Shown here in pieces: positions 43,938-56,013 of a DNA stretch of 64,000 bases; positions within the stretch are counted from its first letter, which is position 1; every line of letters begins with the position of its first letter. The notes under the pieces are model-generated. The model was not told the origin of the DNA. It searched no databases and worked only from the letters and a program-made list of their open reading frames with translations. The DNA is from Copromyces sp. CBS 386.78 (taxonomy: Eukaryota; Ascomycota; Sordariomycetes; Sordariales; Sordariaceae), in assembly GCA_030685235.1 (NCBI GenBank), contig MU839193.1:62001-126000 (forward strand), given 5' to 3'. Made by a program: the position numbers and the translations under genes.

Positions 43938-46905
43938 ATGAACGGAGCCGCGACTAGGAAAGGGGCGCCGCCTCCCCTCCACGCCCTGGGGAGATCGATG
44001 ACTGAGGGGTTCAACAAGCCGCGGTACACTCCCGTAAGCACGACCCAATTGACGGGAGAGAATCCTCAAGAGATTCTAGGCTGGGGTTTGGGCTAACAAG
44101 AGTGCTCCGCCTACAGGTCAATCCCGCCGACCGGCCCCGAATCTCTGCAATGGTCGACCTGGACGACCCCATTCAAATCCACCTGTTGATGGAAACCGCT
44201 TTGAGTGACAGCAAGCAGTGGGAGATCCTGTCCCAGGAGGAGGTTGACGACCTCAAGAAACAAACCCACTCCCTGACGATACGCATCGACCAAGCCCGCG
44301 CCAACCTCGCTATCCAGACCAAGTACCGCGATGCCGCCGTATCCATGGCCCGCTTATACAACCCAGGACACAGGAGGCATAGCTCCCGTGAGGACATGGC
44401 TGCTGCGAGGGAGGCCGAGGTGGAGAAGCAAAACAGCGAGCGCCTTTGCAATGAGCTTTCATCTGAGCTTGCCATGCTCGAGAACCACCTGTTTGACTCT
44501 CAACGCCGCCTACTACAACATACTGCCGCCATCTTGCAGTTGACGCATGGAGCGAGAAGGAGGAACGCGCAAACACCTAATGGTCAGGTATTTGGAAACT
44601 CGATGATGGTCAACGGCATGCCCGAGAGCCCCGAAAGTCTTTACACCTACACCAATTCCCGGGACAGTATCAGCATGGAACCCATTGGTGGCGATGATGG
44701 ATTTGACTGGCGGACATTACACCCCTCAGAAGGAGGAGCTGAGAGGTCCGTGACCCCTGCTCCTACTGCGGCGCCAACGTTGACGAATCTCGAAATCCCG
44801 CCAAAGTCGCCAATCCGTGAGCAGACCAGCCAGTTGCGGGAGGAGATGGAGCGGGTCAAGGAGGAAAACGAGAGGCTCAAGGCGGCGGAACAGAAGCTTA
44901 GGGACACAGAAAACCAGCTCAGAGCAGGACAGCAGGAACTCTCGGCCGAGAACGACGCTATCCGTACGGAAATTAACGGCCAAATCAGGCTGTTCGCGGA
45001 AACCGAGCAGAGACTGGAGATCTTGAACCACAAGCTGAGGGATGTAATCACCGAGATCAACCCGTCCGCAGACGCTAATCTCGATGATCCTGAGCCTTCC
45101 GCCGGAAATGGCCAAACGCTTCCTGTCCAGCTTAACTACCTTGAGCGTGGTCTTGACATGGCCATGCATGAGCAGCAACTGAGATCTGCCGCCATCAACA
45201 GGGACTTGGAACTTGCCGGTGATGCCTCGGCGGCTACCCTCTCCCAAGCCGAGAAGCGGATCGAGGCCTTGAATAGGCGTGCCCACGGGTTCCTGGCGCA
45301 GACCGTTCCCGACACACCTGCTCCTCCTACGATCTCTGAGGGATCCCTGGATGAGCAACTCGACTACCTGGAGACCACCCTACGCACCATCAGAGTCGAG
45401 ATGGGCCGCGCACAAGGCTCGACTGCTAATGCTAACAACAACGCTAGCAGATCCAACAGCGAGCAAGTCGAGGCTGTACTCATGGGTCTGTGGGATATCA
45501 TCCACACCGGCTACGCGGAGATTCAACGCGCGAAGGCTGCTCGCCGCCAGAAGCGCATCGAGATGAACCTGTCTGTCGACGATGAAGACGAAGACTATCT
45601 CTCCGGTAACGACGAAGCCATCGATCCCAACGAGCAGTACTCCCTCCAAGGCTTCTCCGCCAAGGTACAATGGCTCTACGCCCAAGCCACCAGTCTCAAG
45701 GAGCAAAAGGCCGTTTTGCAGCGCCAAATCAAGCAGCAGCGCGAGCTCAACAACAAGACCGGATCAGAGAAGGACGCTGAGCTGCGCGAGAAGATGGAAG
45801 AACTCGAAAAGATGCGCGGCCTCATCGACGACGCCGAGGCCCGCGTCCACGAAGCAAAGGACAAGATGGAAAGCGCCCTCGAGCAAATGGAGACGATGCA
45901 GCGCACGACCGCCGAGCGAGAAGAGGCCGCCATGGCGCGCGGCGCACAGCAGACGCAGGACAAACTCATGGAGCGCAACGCCGTCATCGCCAACCTCGAG
46001 AGCAAGTTCAACGACGTCTCCACGCGCCTAGCCGAGACGGAAGCGGACGTTGTGGACTTGCAGTCCCAACTGGAGCAATCCGCCAAGGCAAAGGCGGCCG
46101 CCGAAAAGTCCCAGAAGGACGCCGAAGACGTGCTCGAGGGCCTGCGCAAGGAAATGAAGGACAAGGACGAGGAGCTCGAGCGCATGAACATGATGCTCGT
46201 TGAGATCAAGATGGAGATGACCATCGCCAAGGCCGAGCTCGACGGAGCCTACGGGTCGCGCGCCGAGCGGGCTGCCCAAGCAGCGGCCATCAGCAATAAG
46301 AGCGAGCTGGCGGACTTGCAGGCGCAGGTGGCCAAGTTGAAGATGGAGCTGGAGAGCACGCTGAAGGACTTTGAGGCCATCACCAAGGAGTCGATTGCGG
46401 CCGAGAAGGAGAAGCTTGACCTCGAGCATAAGCTGGATGACGCGCTGCAAGCCAAGGAGTCACTGGAGAGCGAGGTGGCGGAGCTCAGGGAGAAGATGGA
46501 CAGGGAAATTGGAAGACTGAAGGAGGAGCTGGATAAGGAGCGTCTGAGACCGCCGCCAAGTCCGGCGCTGAGCGCGGCGGGTAGTGCGGCCGGCGGCCTG
46601 TTGAGTCCCAGGATGGGCGCGGCGATGCTCAGTGAGCAGTTTAGGGCGACAATGAAGGAGGAGAGAAAGAGGTTTAATGAGGAGATGAAGGTGAGTTTTC
46701 TTTTGCCCCCCTTTTTAAGTGTCGTTATAAGGTTGAGTGGATTGCTAACGTGATTTTGCTTTAACAGGAGGAACTAGCCAAGCGTCGTAAGCTGGAGGAG
46801 GAGCTCCGTGCTCTGAGGAGGACGACAGCAGCAACAGCTGGTGGTGGGCTAAGTCCGGGGTTGAAGAGTCCGCTTAGCACGGGGGCGCTTAGTCCTAGGT
46901 CATGA
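43938..46905 (+). CDS. Uds1-domain (up-regulated during septation) coiled-coil protein
   Basis: Exons 43938-44033, 44117-46690 and 46768-46905 give 935 residues. The N-terminus reads MNGAATRKGAPPPLHALGRS. The exon 1-2 join leads into VNPADRPRISAMVDLDDPIQ and IHLLMETALSDSKQWEILSQ with EEVDDLKKQTHSLTIRIDQ, the Uds1 domain (about residues 40-125). The rest is largely heptad-rich coiled coil: about 240-320, 360-420, 525-760 and 790-880 are Glu/Lys/Leu-dense. It ends in a short SP-repeat tail (SPGLKSP, SPRS) that could be phosphorylated. Uds1 proteins are linked to septation in fungi; a cytoskeletal or septum role is inferred. Confidence 0.9.
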
Positions 46906-48847
46906 TAGATGGATTATGAGCCCTCGAGGACTTGGGTGTTTTTAAACAATTCTAAACTTGGGGAGGGTTTCCGTCGCTTACATAGCTCGCGAGGGCCCTC
47001 CATTTTTTGCATCATTCGCACTACATAACAATTTTCGATTTGGATTGCATGGAAGGATGAGGATGTCTGGATTAAACGAAAGCTAAGCGGAGGGATTGCA
47101 TGTAAAGGAACATCAGCAAATTGTTTTATTCACTTTATTGTGGTGTTTTCTATCCCCTTTTTTCTTCAATTATACCATCTACTTCACATACACTTATAGC
47201 ATGTCGACCCCCCTACGGCCTGATTAGGGCGAGTAGTAAGCGGGAATGGGGGTTTTCCAACCACAAAAATGGGTAGGAAACATGAACTTACTCATTCACC
47301 CCGCGCCTTTTACGTCTTTTACGTATCCGCTATACGCTTAAACACTATGTTCTTCACCCTCTGTCTTCGATTCTTCCCATCCCATCCATCCAAACACGCA
47401 TACCTTGGAATCCCACCGTGTCAGCTCCATTCAGTCCAACAAATGTGATGATGGCGTAGCCCCCCTGATCAAGGCCGTACCCTAGGTATTACCTATACCT
47501 ATTCCGGATCTGGGTGCAATGTAGGTAGCCAGGCAGTACGAGTGCGTAGTGGTTGACGGCGAACCACTTACTTGTGTTTGAAACGTTCCGCGCATTGGCC
47601 AAAATACCACTCACTGGATACAATAGGTGCGCGTTTAGCAGTTCTGTTGTTTATATTTATGGTGGCCATGGTGGTATTTCGCTCGAGCATACACCCGCAC
47701 GGGTCGTCTCTGCGGTGTCGTTCGTGCATACTTTCTCTCTCTCTCTCTCTCTCTCCTTTACAGCTCGTGGGTTGAGCAGGGGAATGTTGCGACTACCTAC
47801 ATGTATCGAAAAGCACATGTATTATTTTTTTTATTTTTTTTTGTTGGACGGGATTCTTTGCTGGTGAGGATCTTGGGATGGGTTGGCGTAGGTTGAGCTG
47901 CTTGATGTTGGTTCGATGTAAAATGGAGTTTCGGGGTCCACGGTTCCGAGTAGGTAGTATATAGTCTCGTTCAAAGAATACATGTGTTGGTTAGTGCGTG
48001 TTCTGACGATACCTGGAGAGCGTGTTTGTTTCCTGTTTTAAAGTGGGTGGATGTTGGGAATACCTACCTCTGCCAATACGTGCCCGTGTTAATATCCTTC
48101 AGTTTTTTTTTCCCCTTTCTGCTAACTCGGTCGTCTCGGTACGTTTGTTGGGGTTCTGATGACAGTTTCACCGATGATGGATGATGCAGGTATTGATGAG
48201 TGTCCTAGTCTAGACACTTGCTTGATTTGTTTTTTCTTGTTTTCTTCGGGCCGATGGCATATGTCGAGCTCAGCAGTGTCTAGGTCAGACAGTCACAATC
48301 TAGAACCTAGGTCAATAAACAGTTTCACTAACAAAATACTTCTAATTCTAAATAAATGATTAGTTGACCATTTTCCTAAGAAGGAGAGAGGACAGATGAC
48401 TATCAATGCCTGATGCTGTGTCTGGCACTGCCGAGCCAGACCGACGGGGTACCAAGTATGCACCAGCCCATTCCGTCAAGGCCAGTTCGTTTCCGCATTA
48501 GGGGTTTTCCCTTAACTGCCCTCTTAACGCGCATGGTCTGCAGCTGCACTCATGCAACATTAAGGCAGCGTTAAGGTATGCCAAGACTTTGGCTGCAAGA
48601 TGGAAAGAGGTGCTTAACATCGGGGGCTCTCCTCCTTTCTACCTTTCTTCTTTCTTTCTCTTTCATCCTTTTCATCATCATCACCATCCTTATCATCACC
48701 ATCCTTCTTATTATCACCATCCTTCTCTTACAACGGCCATTCCCTATATTTCATTTTCCAGTGCTTCCCAGATCGCATTCGCTGCCTTTGTTTCTGCCTA
48801 ATAGTGGCAACCCTCCATTGCTTGATGATATGTATCACGTCCGACAA
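46906..48847. other. Intergenic region with a duplicated upstream segment
   Basis: No intact gene was found. The part near 47983-48090 resembles the DNA upstream of the first Cys-rich gene (49222-49315): both carry GTTAGTGxGTGTT, a GATAC run, GGTGGATG and ACCTCTGCCAA in the same order. This suggests a lost or diverged member of the Cys-rich family nearby, but I see no matching coding sequence. A (CT)n microsatellite lies at about 47730-47756. Confidence 0.45.
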
Positions 48848-49138
48848 TCAATGCCAGACGGTACCAGGTACGATGGTCTGGATCCGCTTTCCCAACTTCC
48901 GGGTACAATCAGAGCAGTATGAATGCGTGTTGACGGCGATGACCTTGTCTTGAGGGCCATTCTGGCAGGTGCCCCAGAAACGGTTGTGACGGTATCCGGC
49001 GAGCCCGCAGCCTCGATCATGAGCGGTGCGCATCTGCACTTCTTGGCACATGGCGGCTTTCTCGTTGCGGTCCTCCATGCTGGGCTTCTGGCAGCCGATG
49101 GTGGAGCACGGGAACGTTTCCACTTCGTTGATACACAT
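48848..49138 (-). CDS. Small cysteine-rich protein, copy 1
   Basis: I do not recognise a named family. The frame is a 96-residue single exon. It begins MCINEVETFPCSTIGC and continues AAMCQE, GCGLAG, FWGTC and SYCSDCTRK. Cysteines at 2, 11, 16 and 31 are at exactly the same positions as in the neighbour at 50355-50636; later ones also match after a 12-residue insertion. There is no signal peptide, so the protein is probably intracellular, and the CxxC and Cx4C spacing could bind zinc. Both genes share the start context AAGATGTG. The function is unknown; the local duplication and conserved cysteines are the main support. Confidence 0.65.
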   Translation of the reverse strand: MCINEVETFPCSTIGCQKPSMEDRNEKAAMCQEVQMRTAHDRGCGLAGYRHNRFWGTCQNGPQDKVIAVNTHSYCSDCTRKLGKRIQTIVPGTVWH

Positions 49139-50354
49139 CTTGATTGACGTTGAAGGGATATTTTGATGAGATGTTCGCTGGTGTGGATCGGAGTTGGTTG
49201 TTGTGAATATACAGTCTAGGACTCCAGCGTCGGTTAGTGGGTGTTTCTTATGATACTTTGTGTCTTGTTCCAAAGGTGGATGGGTAGTGGAAACATGAAC
49301 ATACCTCTGCCAACAAGTGGCCGAGCTCAAAGCCTTGAGATTTTTTACCAGATAGGGTGCCGGTAGGTTTCGATAGGGTGCGGGTAGGGTTACTCTTTTT
49401 TTTTTTTCGCTGGGTACGCTATTGGGGATACCGAAGAACGTGTCAACGATGAAGAGAGGAAGAAGAAGAAAATATGTATGATTAAGATGTTGAGTGTCTT
49501 GAATAAATCGTTGGTTGACTTCCGTGTTGGATTTATTCTGGCCGGACATCATGCCTTTTAAATTCAGAAAATCCAAAATCGGGGTCTGCATGCAACTCCC
49601 TTCTTTGCCATACAGGTATGCCCGGCCAGAAAGTGCAGTGCATGTAAGCTACAAATGCCAGAATATATACCTGCCCTGTTCGGTGTTTGGATCAGCGTCC
49701 TTGTTGTTTTCCCAGTTGCGACTGTCAACCGTAAAGCTCTATCAAATTGCAACCGCAATCTTCCCTGCATCTTTAAGTAGAGACTCGGACCTACATAACT
49801 GCGATACTCGGAGCTGTATAAGGTACGTGGTCATAAAAGGAAACTTTCTATCTGAACACGGACAGCACTGGGCATTACGCGGCGCACTGTAAGTATGGCG
49901 GCATATTTGACACTAGCATATATGTTCGCCCTTTGTTTTGGAAAGGGAAAAAAAATAAAAACAAGAAGAAACTGGAGGACATTGCTCATCGGTCCAACTT
50001 GCGTGCGTTCCTACCTATATGTACAGCTCGGGCTTGCCTTGTCCAGAAATATGCATCCTGTTCCTCCTGTACGGAGCCCATATAAGAAGGAAGAGTTGGC
50101 AATGGCGGATTTCCCGATTCCACTACCTACGGTATGCTCTTGCCTTCATTTCTTCGTCAAATTCAACCACGCTTTTGAAAGAACCGAACACCTATGGTAC
50201 CTTCCTTCCGTTTCAATGCCACAGCTTTTTGACCTGCCTTGTTCGCTGTAAATCGTGTCCCGCAACACCAACTCATGTCCAGTGCCCAACTCAAACAAGC
50301 GCCAAACCCCACTCCCTCCACCCCTCCGCTTCCCTCTCCAGCAGCCACATCCCA
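49139..50354. other. Region upstream of Cys-rich copy 1
   Basis: This 1.2-kb interval holds the promoter side of copy 1, with blocks shared with 47983-48090. Frames here do not match any family. A poly-T run at about 49387-49399 follows a GGTAGG-like repeat. Confidence 0.45.
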
Positions 50355-50636
50355 CTACTGACCCTGACCCTCACCATCAGACCGAGATTGTTCCCCGGCG
50401 GCGCCATCATGCTCGTCTTGCTTCTGCTCCTTCGTCATCCTACAGTCTTTGCAGTATGAATCCGTAGCGACAGATATCTGTCTCGCCTGAATATGCCTGC
50501 AAATTCCCCAACGCGTGTTCTTCTTGTGATTGATCGCCTCGGAACACAGAGCGCCAGGGATCCTTCGGTCTGCTCTGGCCGTTTCTTCGCATCCGGGGGT
50601 CGAGCAGGGGAAGATTTCTATGGTTTCTTGGCACAT
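50355..50636 (-). CDS. Small cysteine-rich protein, copy 2
   Basis: This 93-residue frame is paralogous to 48848-49138. It begins MCQETIEIFPCSTPGC, then ALCSE, RWGICRH and DSYCKDC. The shared pattern is MC, x4, E, x, FPCST, x, GC, 14 residues, C, then WGxC, 15-16 residues and SYCxDC. The Gln/Glu/Asp-rich tail after the last CxxC is unrelated to the tail of copy 1 and might be intron or read-through sequence. There is no signal peptide. A structural zinc site is possible. The function is unknown. Confidence 0.62.
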   Translation of the reverse strand: MCQETIEIFPCSTPGCEETARADRRIPGALCSEAINHKKNTRWGICRHIQARQISVATDSYCKDCRMTKEQKQDEHDGAAGEQSRSDGEGQGQ

Positions 50637-52468
50637 CTTGCTTGGGACTTGGCTGTTTTGGTTGTTGGCGTAGGTAGGTAGAAGAGTATGGGAGCATCAA
50701 TGACTGGACCCCGACGACCACCGAGACTGAAGTGGAGGTATGTGATGCGAGCCGAGGAGTTTGGAGTGGTTTGGTTTGGTTTGGTCTCCTAGGATATAGG
50801 TAAGCTAAGCGTCGGTGAATGTGAGTGTTGCTGAGACAGCTTTTCTTGGGAGCTTCATGTCTTGGGTGTTGGGAACATACAACAATCCAAATACCCGCCG
50901 TGCTGGAACTTTTTTTTGAAGCTTTTGCGTGCTGACTGACTTTGTCTTCTTGGTATCCAGCCAAATGGGTGCTGATGAATGTCGCGTTGTGTGGCTACTG
51001 GTGGCAATGATGATGATGATGATGATGATGATGAGTGTCCTAGCTGCATTCTTCATGTTCGTTTTGTCTTCCTTTTTCTTTCTTTTGCGGCCGACGATGC
51101 TTCTTGCCTTCATCCCCTCTGAATTACTGAAAATACCGTAGGTATTGTGCTAACATCGTCACTTCCGCGTTCTCGCGATGTTCGCTCGAACGTCAACTGG
51201 CACAAGTACGCCTCTCAGTTACTCCTTCTATGGCAGTAATGTGAACAATGGTGGATCTTTTAGACCCGTTGAATTGATATGAGGAATGACACACGATGTC
51301 AGTCAGCACGGCATTTTAATCATCGTTCATAATCTGGTACTAACGCGAAATAACGAGCACTTACCGCGAAAGTAGTAAGACCATGAAGGTGCAAAGAGCA
51401 AGCGATGAAATCGAAATTGGTTACTGCAGTGCTGCAAACATCGTGCACATTTACATCGCCCCTTCCATATCGCAACCAACAAACCACTTTTAAAACCTCA
51501 AAAACCCAGGGAAAAAGGCAAAATTATCATTTCCGATGCCTTGATTACTTCCCCGATCGAACAAAAAAAGCAAAAAGCTAAGTTGCCCAAGTACGCTTGT
51601 AGAACGAACGACAATCCGCCAGCTGCAACATTACGAAATCCTGCCGCGCAAGTTTTCATCAACGATAACCACTGCGCCATGAGACCAGGCACAGGGCTCC
51701 CCGTTGTGGTAGAGGTACTAGGTACCGAACCTTATATGGTGCCTGCTACTGGTGCTTGGGCCAAGGGGCAGGTCTAGTCTTGCCCACTGGAAGGTACGCG
51801 GCACGGGCGGGTGTTGTCATCCGATGTCCTCGATGTGTGCCATTTGGATGTATCCGATGGTCTTGCGCAGCTTGCGGTTGCTGTGGGCTTGTGAATGTCT
51901 TGTCAAGTTTTGCAAGATTTGCGAGACGGAAGTATGTTTCCAACTCCGTATAGACCACTGTGATGAGGTGGAAGGTCTCTCCCGATGAGAGAGGAACTTG
52001 CGCGAGGAGAGGCTAGAGAAGGTGAAGGCGAGGGGGGCAGTAAAACATGCAGAAAACGCAATGAGTGTGAGATGAGCAAAGTTGAACTCAAGTTGAAGGA
52101 TGGGGTGTAGGTAGAAGAGCGGTATCTCAGAGACCAATCTAGACTGTGTCGGAGTCTGGGGCGATGATGGGAAAAGAAGTCTTGGATAAACACTTACACG
52201 CAGAAATACGTACCTCCTGCATGCTGTGTAACCTACCGAAGGTCACCCGCTGGTCACTGCATCTGTTCCGTAGCGTCGACTAATACGAGCACGGGAGACC
52301 TTTTCCGTTACGTGATGGCCCGAAGCTTAGCCAGACGCCAAGCCCCACTTTGGGCTGGCTTATATGAACCTCCATTCATCGCTTTTTTCAGTTATCCCAG
52401 GCATTTTGGTCTTGGTTGATTGTCCTTCTAGTCACTCCTTCCCGTCTGGCGGCGACTTGACCACCATC
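50637..52468. other. Intergenic region with possible third Cys-rich relic
   Basis: Apart from the possible relic at 51817-51985, no gene is supported. An (ATG)n microsatellite lies at 51008-51034 and GGTTT repeats at about 50766-50786. The last 300 bp form the promoter of the MFS gene, including a TTATATGA stretch at 52360-52367 that could serve as a TATA-like site. Confidence 0.4.
51817..51985 (-). pseudogene. Possible decayed third copy of the Cys-rich gene
   Basis: The minus strand near 51930-51955 aligns with the start of copy 1 (GGAGTTGGAAAC versus GAAGTGGAAAC, then TTCCGTCTC versus TTCCCGTGCTC). The reading frame is shifted, the ATG is replaced by GTG, and the second half of the cysteine set is gone. 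Upstream DNA again ends in a TACGTACCTCCTGC stretch resembling the ACCTCTGCC box. The similarity is short, so this is tentative. Confidence 0.25.
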
Positions 52469-54120
52469 ATGGACGCAATGATGCTCCACGGCCTTATCGC
52501 CGTCGAAAGCGCACCTCCTCTCCAACTTCCCTCCGCTCCCGGGAAAGCCCTACACCGGAAGTATCCTGGCGCTCCACAAGAAACTTCGGCCATCGAACTC
52601 CAACATCTTACCCGGACTCCGGAATCCAACAAGTCAGCTTCAGCATCCCGATTGAGTTTTGTTTCCACATCCGGCGCAGGAAATGGTCCCCAACCCGGCA
52701 CGACGACCAATGCCAACTTCAGTTCTGGACCGGAGCTGGAGGATCAAAGCCGTCCTGGAACTCCCAATGCGTCGTCGTCTTCTTTGAACAATGGTAGCGC
52801 AAACAACGATACCGCCGAGGCGATGCAGAGTATCATGAACCCATACATGAACCGTTGGCGGCTGCTGGCAATGTGCTTGATCAATTTGAGTAACGGCATG
52901 AGCGATTCCGCACCGGGTGCTTTGATCCCGGCCATTGAAGAGTATGTCCCTGTCCCACTGTTTGCTCTGTCAGTGACACTGACTCCGAAACGCATGACAG
53001 ATACTACAACATAGGCTACGCCGTCGTCTCCCTCATCTTCGTCGGTAACGCCCTCGGCTTCATCGCCGGCGCCTTCTTTGTCGACGCCATCCGCGAGCGG
53101 CTCGGGCGTGCCAAGACCCTTGCCGTCGGCCAGGGCCTCATATCGCTGGGCTACATCCCCATGGTCGCCACCGCTCCTTACCCCGCCATCGTCGTGTCCT
53201 TCTTCTTTGTCGGCTTCGGCATGTCCATCAACCTGGCCATGGGCAACGTCTTTTGCGGATCTCTCAGTAACTCGACTACCGCCTTGTCCATGATGCACGG
53301 CTCGTATGGGATCGGAGGCACCGTCGGCCCGTTGCTGGCAACCTCTTTAGTGACCGTTTTCGGGGTGATTTGGAGTCGGTACTATGCGCTGAGCTTGGGC
53401 TTGGCGGCTTTGGGAGGGGTGTGTGGGACTTGTGCGTTTTGGGATTATGAGAGGGATACCCAGCAGCACTTGGGCTCTACCGGTGGTCAGTCAGCTGGCG
53501 CTGCTGCTGCTCCCCATCGTGACTGGCGCGCCGACGTCACGGCCATGGTCGCCGCTCTGTCGAACCGTGTCGTCCTCCTCGGGGCCCTGTTCATCTTTGC
53601 CTACCAAGGCGCCGAAGTTAGTATCTCCGGCTGGGTGAACACTTTCTTGATGGACTCGCGCCATGTGAGCGACGGCTCGGTCGGTTATGTTACCGCTGGT
53701 TTCTGGGGCGGCATTACACTGGGTCGGTTCTTGCTGGCGCCGCCAGCGCACAGAATTGGCGAGAAGCTGTTCGTGGTTATCGTCGTCGTGGGAGCCTGTG
53801 CTTTCCAGCTGGTGGTTTGGCTAGTTCCGAACCTGATCGGAAACGCGGTGGCTGTTGCCATTGTTGGTCTGCTGCTGGGACCCGTGTATCCGTGTGCTGC
53901 GGCGGTGTTTATGCGGAATATCAGCAAGCAGAAGCAGGTCAGTGGGATGGGTGTCATCTCGGCGTTTGGAAGTTCCGGAGGCGCGGCTGCCCCGTTCACG
54001 ACGGGTCTCTTGGCGCAGGCTGTGGGCACATTTGTCTTGCACCCGATTGTTATTGCGTTGTTTGTGGTTATGATGGTTTGCTGGTATGCTCTGCCGAATA
54101 AGCCCAAACGAAGCGAGTAA
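52469..54120 (+). CDS. Major facilitator superfamily transporter
   Basis: Exons 52469-52941 and 53001-54120 give 530 residues, with a 59-nt intron. An N-terminal Ser/Asn-rich cytosolic segment of about 125 residues precedes the first membrane helix (RLLAMCLINLSNGMSDSAPG). About 12 helices follow. RERLGRAKTLAVGQGL matches the cytosolic loop motif between helices 2 and 3, and SMMHGSYGIGGTVGPLLATS fits a later Gly-rich helix. The overall likeness is to fungal sugar-like/Bsc6-type MFS proteins (with ISGWVNTFLM in helix 7), but the substrate cannot be told. The second in-frame ATG (52469) is preferred because the upstream one lies next to a TATA-like stretch. Confidence 0.9.
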
Positions 54121-55114
54121 ACGGTGGGTGGTTCTGCTGGTGGGCGTGGCCTGCTGGGCGGTGGCCCTTGTTATCGGGAGTTCGCGACCTCGTTTTGGAT
54201 ATTGCCCACGTTACCGGTTGCATTTGGATGAATTCAGAGACATTCTGTTATAGGTCCATGGCTTTCAAGTCTCTGTCCATGAGGTAATTGTTTGATTTTT
54301 AGATTGCACTCGGTTAGAAGACCATTCCTGATTGGTTCTTCGTACTCCTCGGCCCAGTTACGTGTACAATGCAGATGAGAGCGTGGCAAGAGAGTCTCAG
54401 CCTACCTCTTCCCTTCCATCCTGGCATGTCATAACCATGGCGGTTGGCTTGCAACACACCCATAGACTGCCTAGTCTGAAGCCATGGCCAACCGCTCTTC
54501 CGAATACTAAGTACAAGTTCCATGGTGTTGGCCTTCCTCTGTTGTTCCTTGTGTCTGATTCTCTTCGTTGAGGCGTCATCTCCAGGGCCCGCTCCTTTTT
54601 TTGGAGAGTTTCCCTCGTGACTCTCGGCGCTTACAGTGAAATCGCGTTTCGGTCGGTCTCCGAGATACTTAGAGACGCTCAATCTTTTAGCAATAGATGG
54701 CGAGGACGAAATGCTATGGAGAGCCTCTTTCGGGAATTCTAGCCACGGCTATAATCGATACCATCTCAACGGAATGACGCGCCGCCCGGCTGTTCTACGT
54801 TCCTGGGCAAAACTTCCTCTCAGTGCTCGCCGGTAACCCTAACCCGCTTCCTTTCCTCGCCTCACCGTTCCTGAATGTACCTTCTTCCCTGAAGCTCACC
54901 GTGACTTTCAACCACGTGATGTGGAGGGCAACAGAGCGAGCAAGCATCCAATCAAGACCATCTTCCCAATGCATTGCCTTCTCCTCTGAGAGCCCAGCTC
55001 ACCTCACACATAGGTCAGACCTCGGATCACACTCGGAGTGCCAAGCCTATGCCATGAGGTGAGCTAGGAACTCCTTCTCCTCTTTACCCATCCACTCAGA
55101 GCAGCTCTCCATTA
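54121..55114. other. Intergenic region between MFS gene and MITE
   Basis: No supported gene lies in this 994-bp stretch. It contains the MFS 3' untranslated region. Confidence 0.45.
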
Positions 55115-55681
55115 CTCGTGTGGGCTCGAATCGCCTGTCACACCCCTTGGCCCTGCCAAGGGGTGTGGTACATTGAATCGCACATGCACATTGAATCGCA
55201 AAAAATGTCGGTACATAGCCAACCCTATATTTTGTTAGCAAATCAATGTACCACCGTTTTTTTGCATACCCACCATAAGCAATCTAATTTATATAATTGT
55301 ATGAATCCATCACAAACTACCAAATATCACCAAATATCACCAAATATCAATACCATAGTAGAAGACTCGATAGTAGAGCACAACACCATACTAGAAAGTA
55401 GTAATATTGAAATCATCGAAATCTTCAACAATATTCCTAATAAAAATATTGACCCTGCTTTGTTAAATGGCTAGTCTAATAAAGGGGTATTTACTGGATT
55501 GGCGGATATTACATGCATATATGTAGCGATAGTGCAAAAAAAAGTGTAACATAGTTACACAGCTAGTTTGTATGGGCGGAGAAGTACCTAAATTTTTGCG
55601 AATCAATGTACATGTACGATTCAATATACCAGACCCAATACTGGCGCATTGGGTCTGGAGGGCGATTCGAGCCCAGACGAG
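55115..55681. mobile_element. 567-bp MITE with TA duplication and hairpin-bearing inverted ends
   Basis: The ends begin CTCGT(G/C)TGGGCTCGAA and are flanked by TA at 55113-55114 and 55682-55683, as in Tc1/mariner insertions. The inverted repeats extend about 100 bp (55115-55214 and 55582-55681) with few mismatches except in one block. There each end has its own hairpin: 55139-55150 pairs with 55156-55167, and 55630-55639 pairs with 55648-55657. The hairpin sequences differ but sit at the same distance from the ends. The interior is AT-rich, has three copies of ACCAAATATC (55319-55348), and encodes no recognisable transposase. It lies 332 bp upstream of the NLR start. Confidence 0.85.
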
Positions 55682-56013
55682 TACAGTAAAGGCTGACCAA
55701 CGCCTTTCCTTTCCGGGCTTGGCGCCTTGGGCCTCCCAATCACCTATGCCCAACGATGTACCCAACGCGATTATTGACGAGTCTTCTGCTTGCAAGACAG
55801 CTGCGCCGAAGAGGCTGTGCCCGATACCTCTCCTCAGTTCCCGTCGGTTGTGGTGGAAGTCAGAGTCCAACTTTCTTTTTGCCAGACATCTCGTCCATCT
55901 CGCGACACCGAAAAGATCACCATTTTGAACGCGAGGATTGATACGGACGTTTGGAAACCGACAAGCGTTGGTGTCGTCGTTATCGGATCGGACAAGACAC
56001 CCGCTCCACGACA
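55682..56013. other. Presumed NLR promoter and leader
   Basis: These 332 bp separate the MITE from the NLR start. An in-frame upstream ATG at 55951 offers a longer N-terminus, which I do not favour because the family begins near FEIAILCALP. Confidence 0.4.

Noticed and set aside
54832..54846. CCCTAACCC-like telomere repeat, also at 26310-26325
   Set aside because: Only about two partial units at each site, which is expected by chance and does not mark a telomere.
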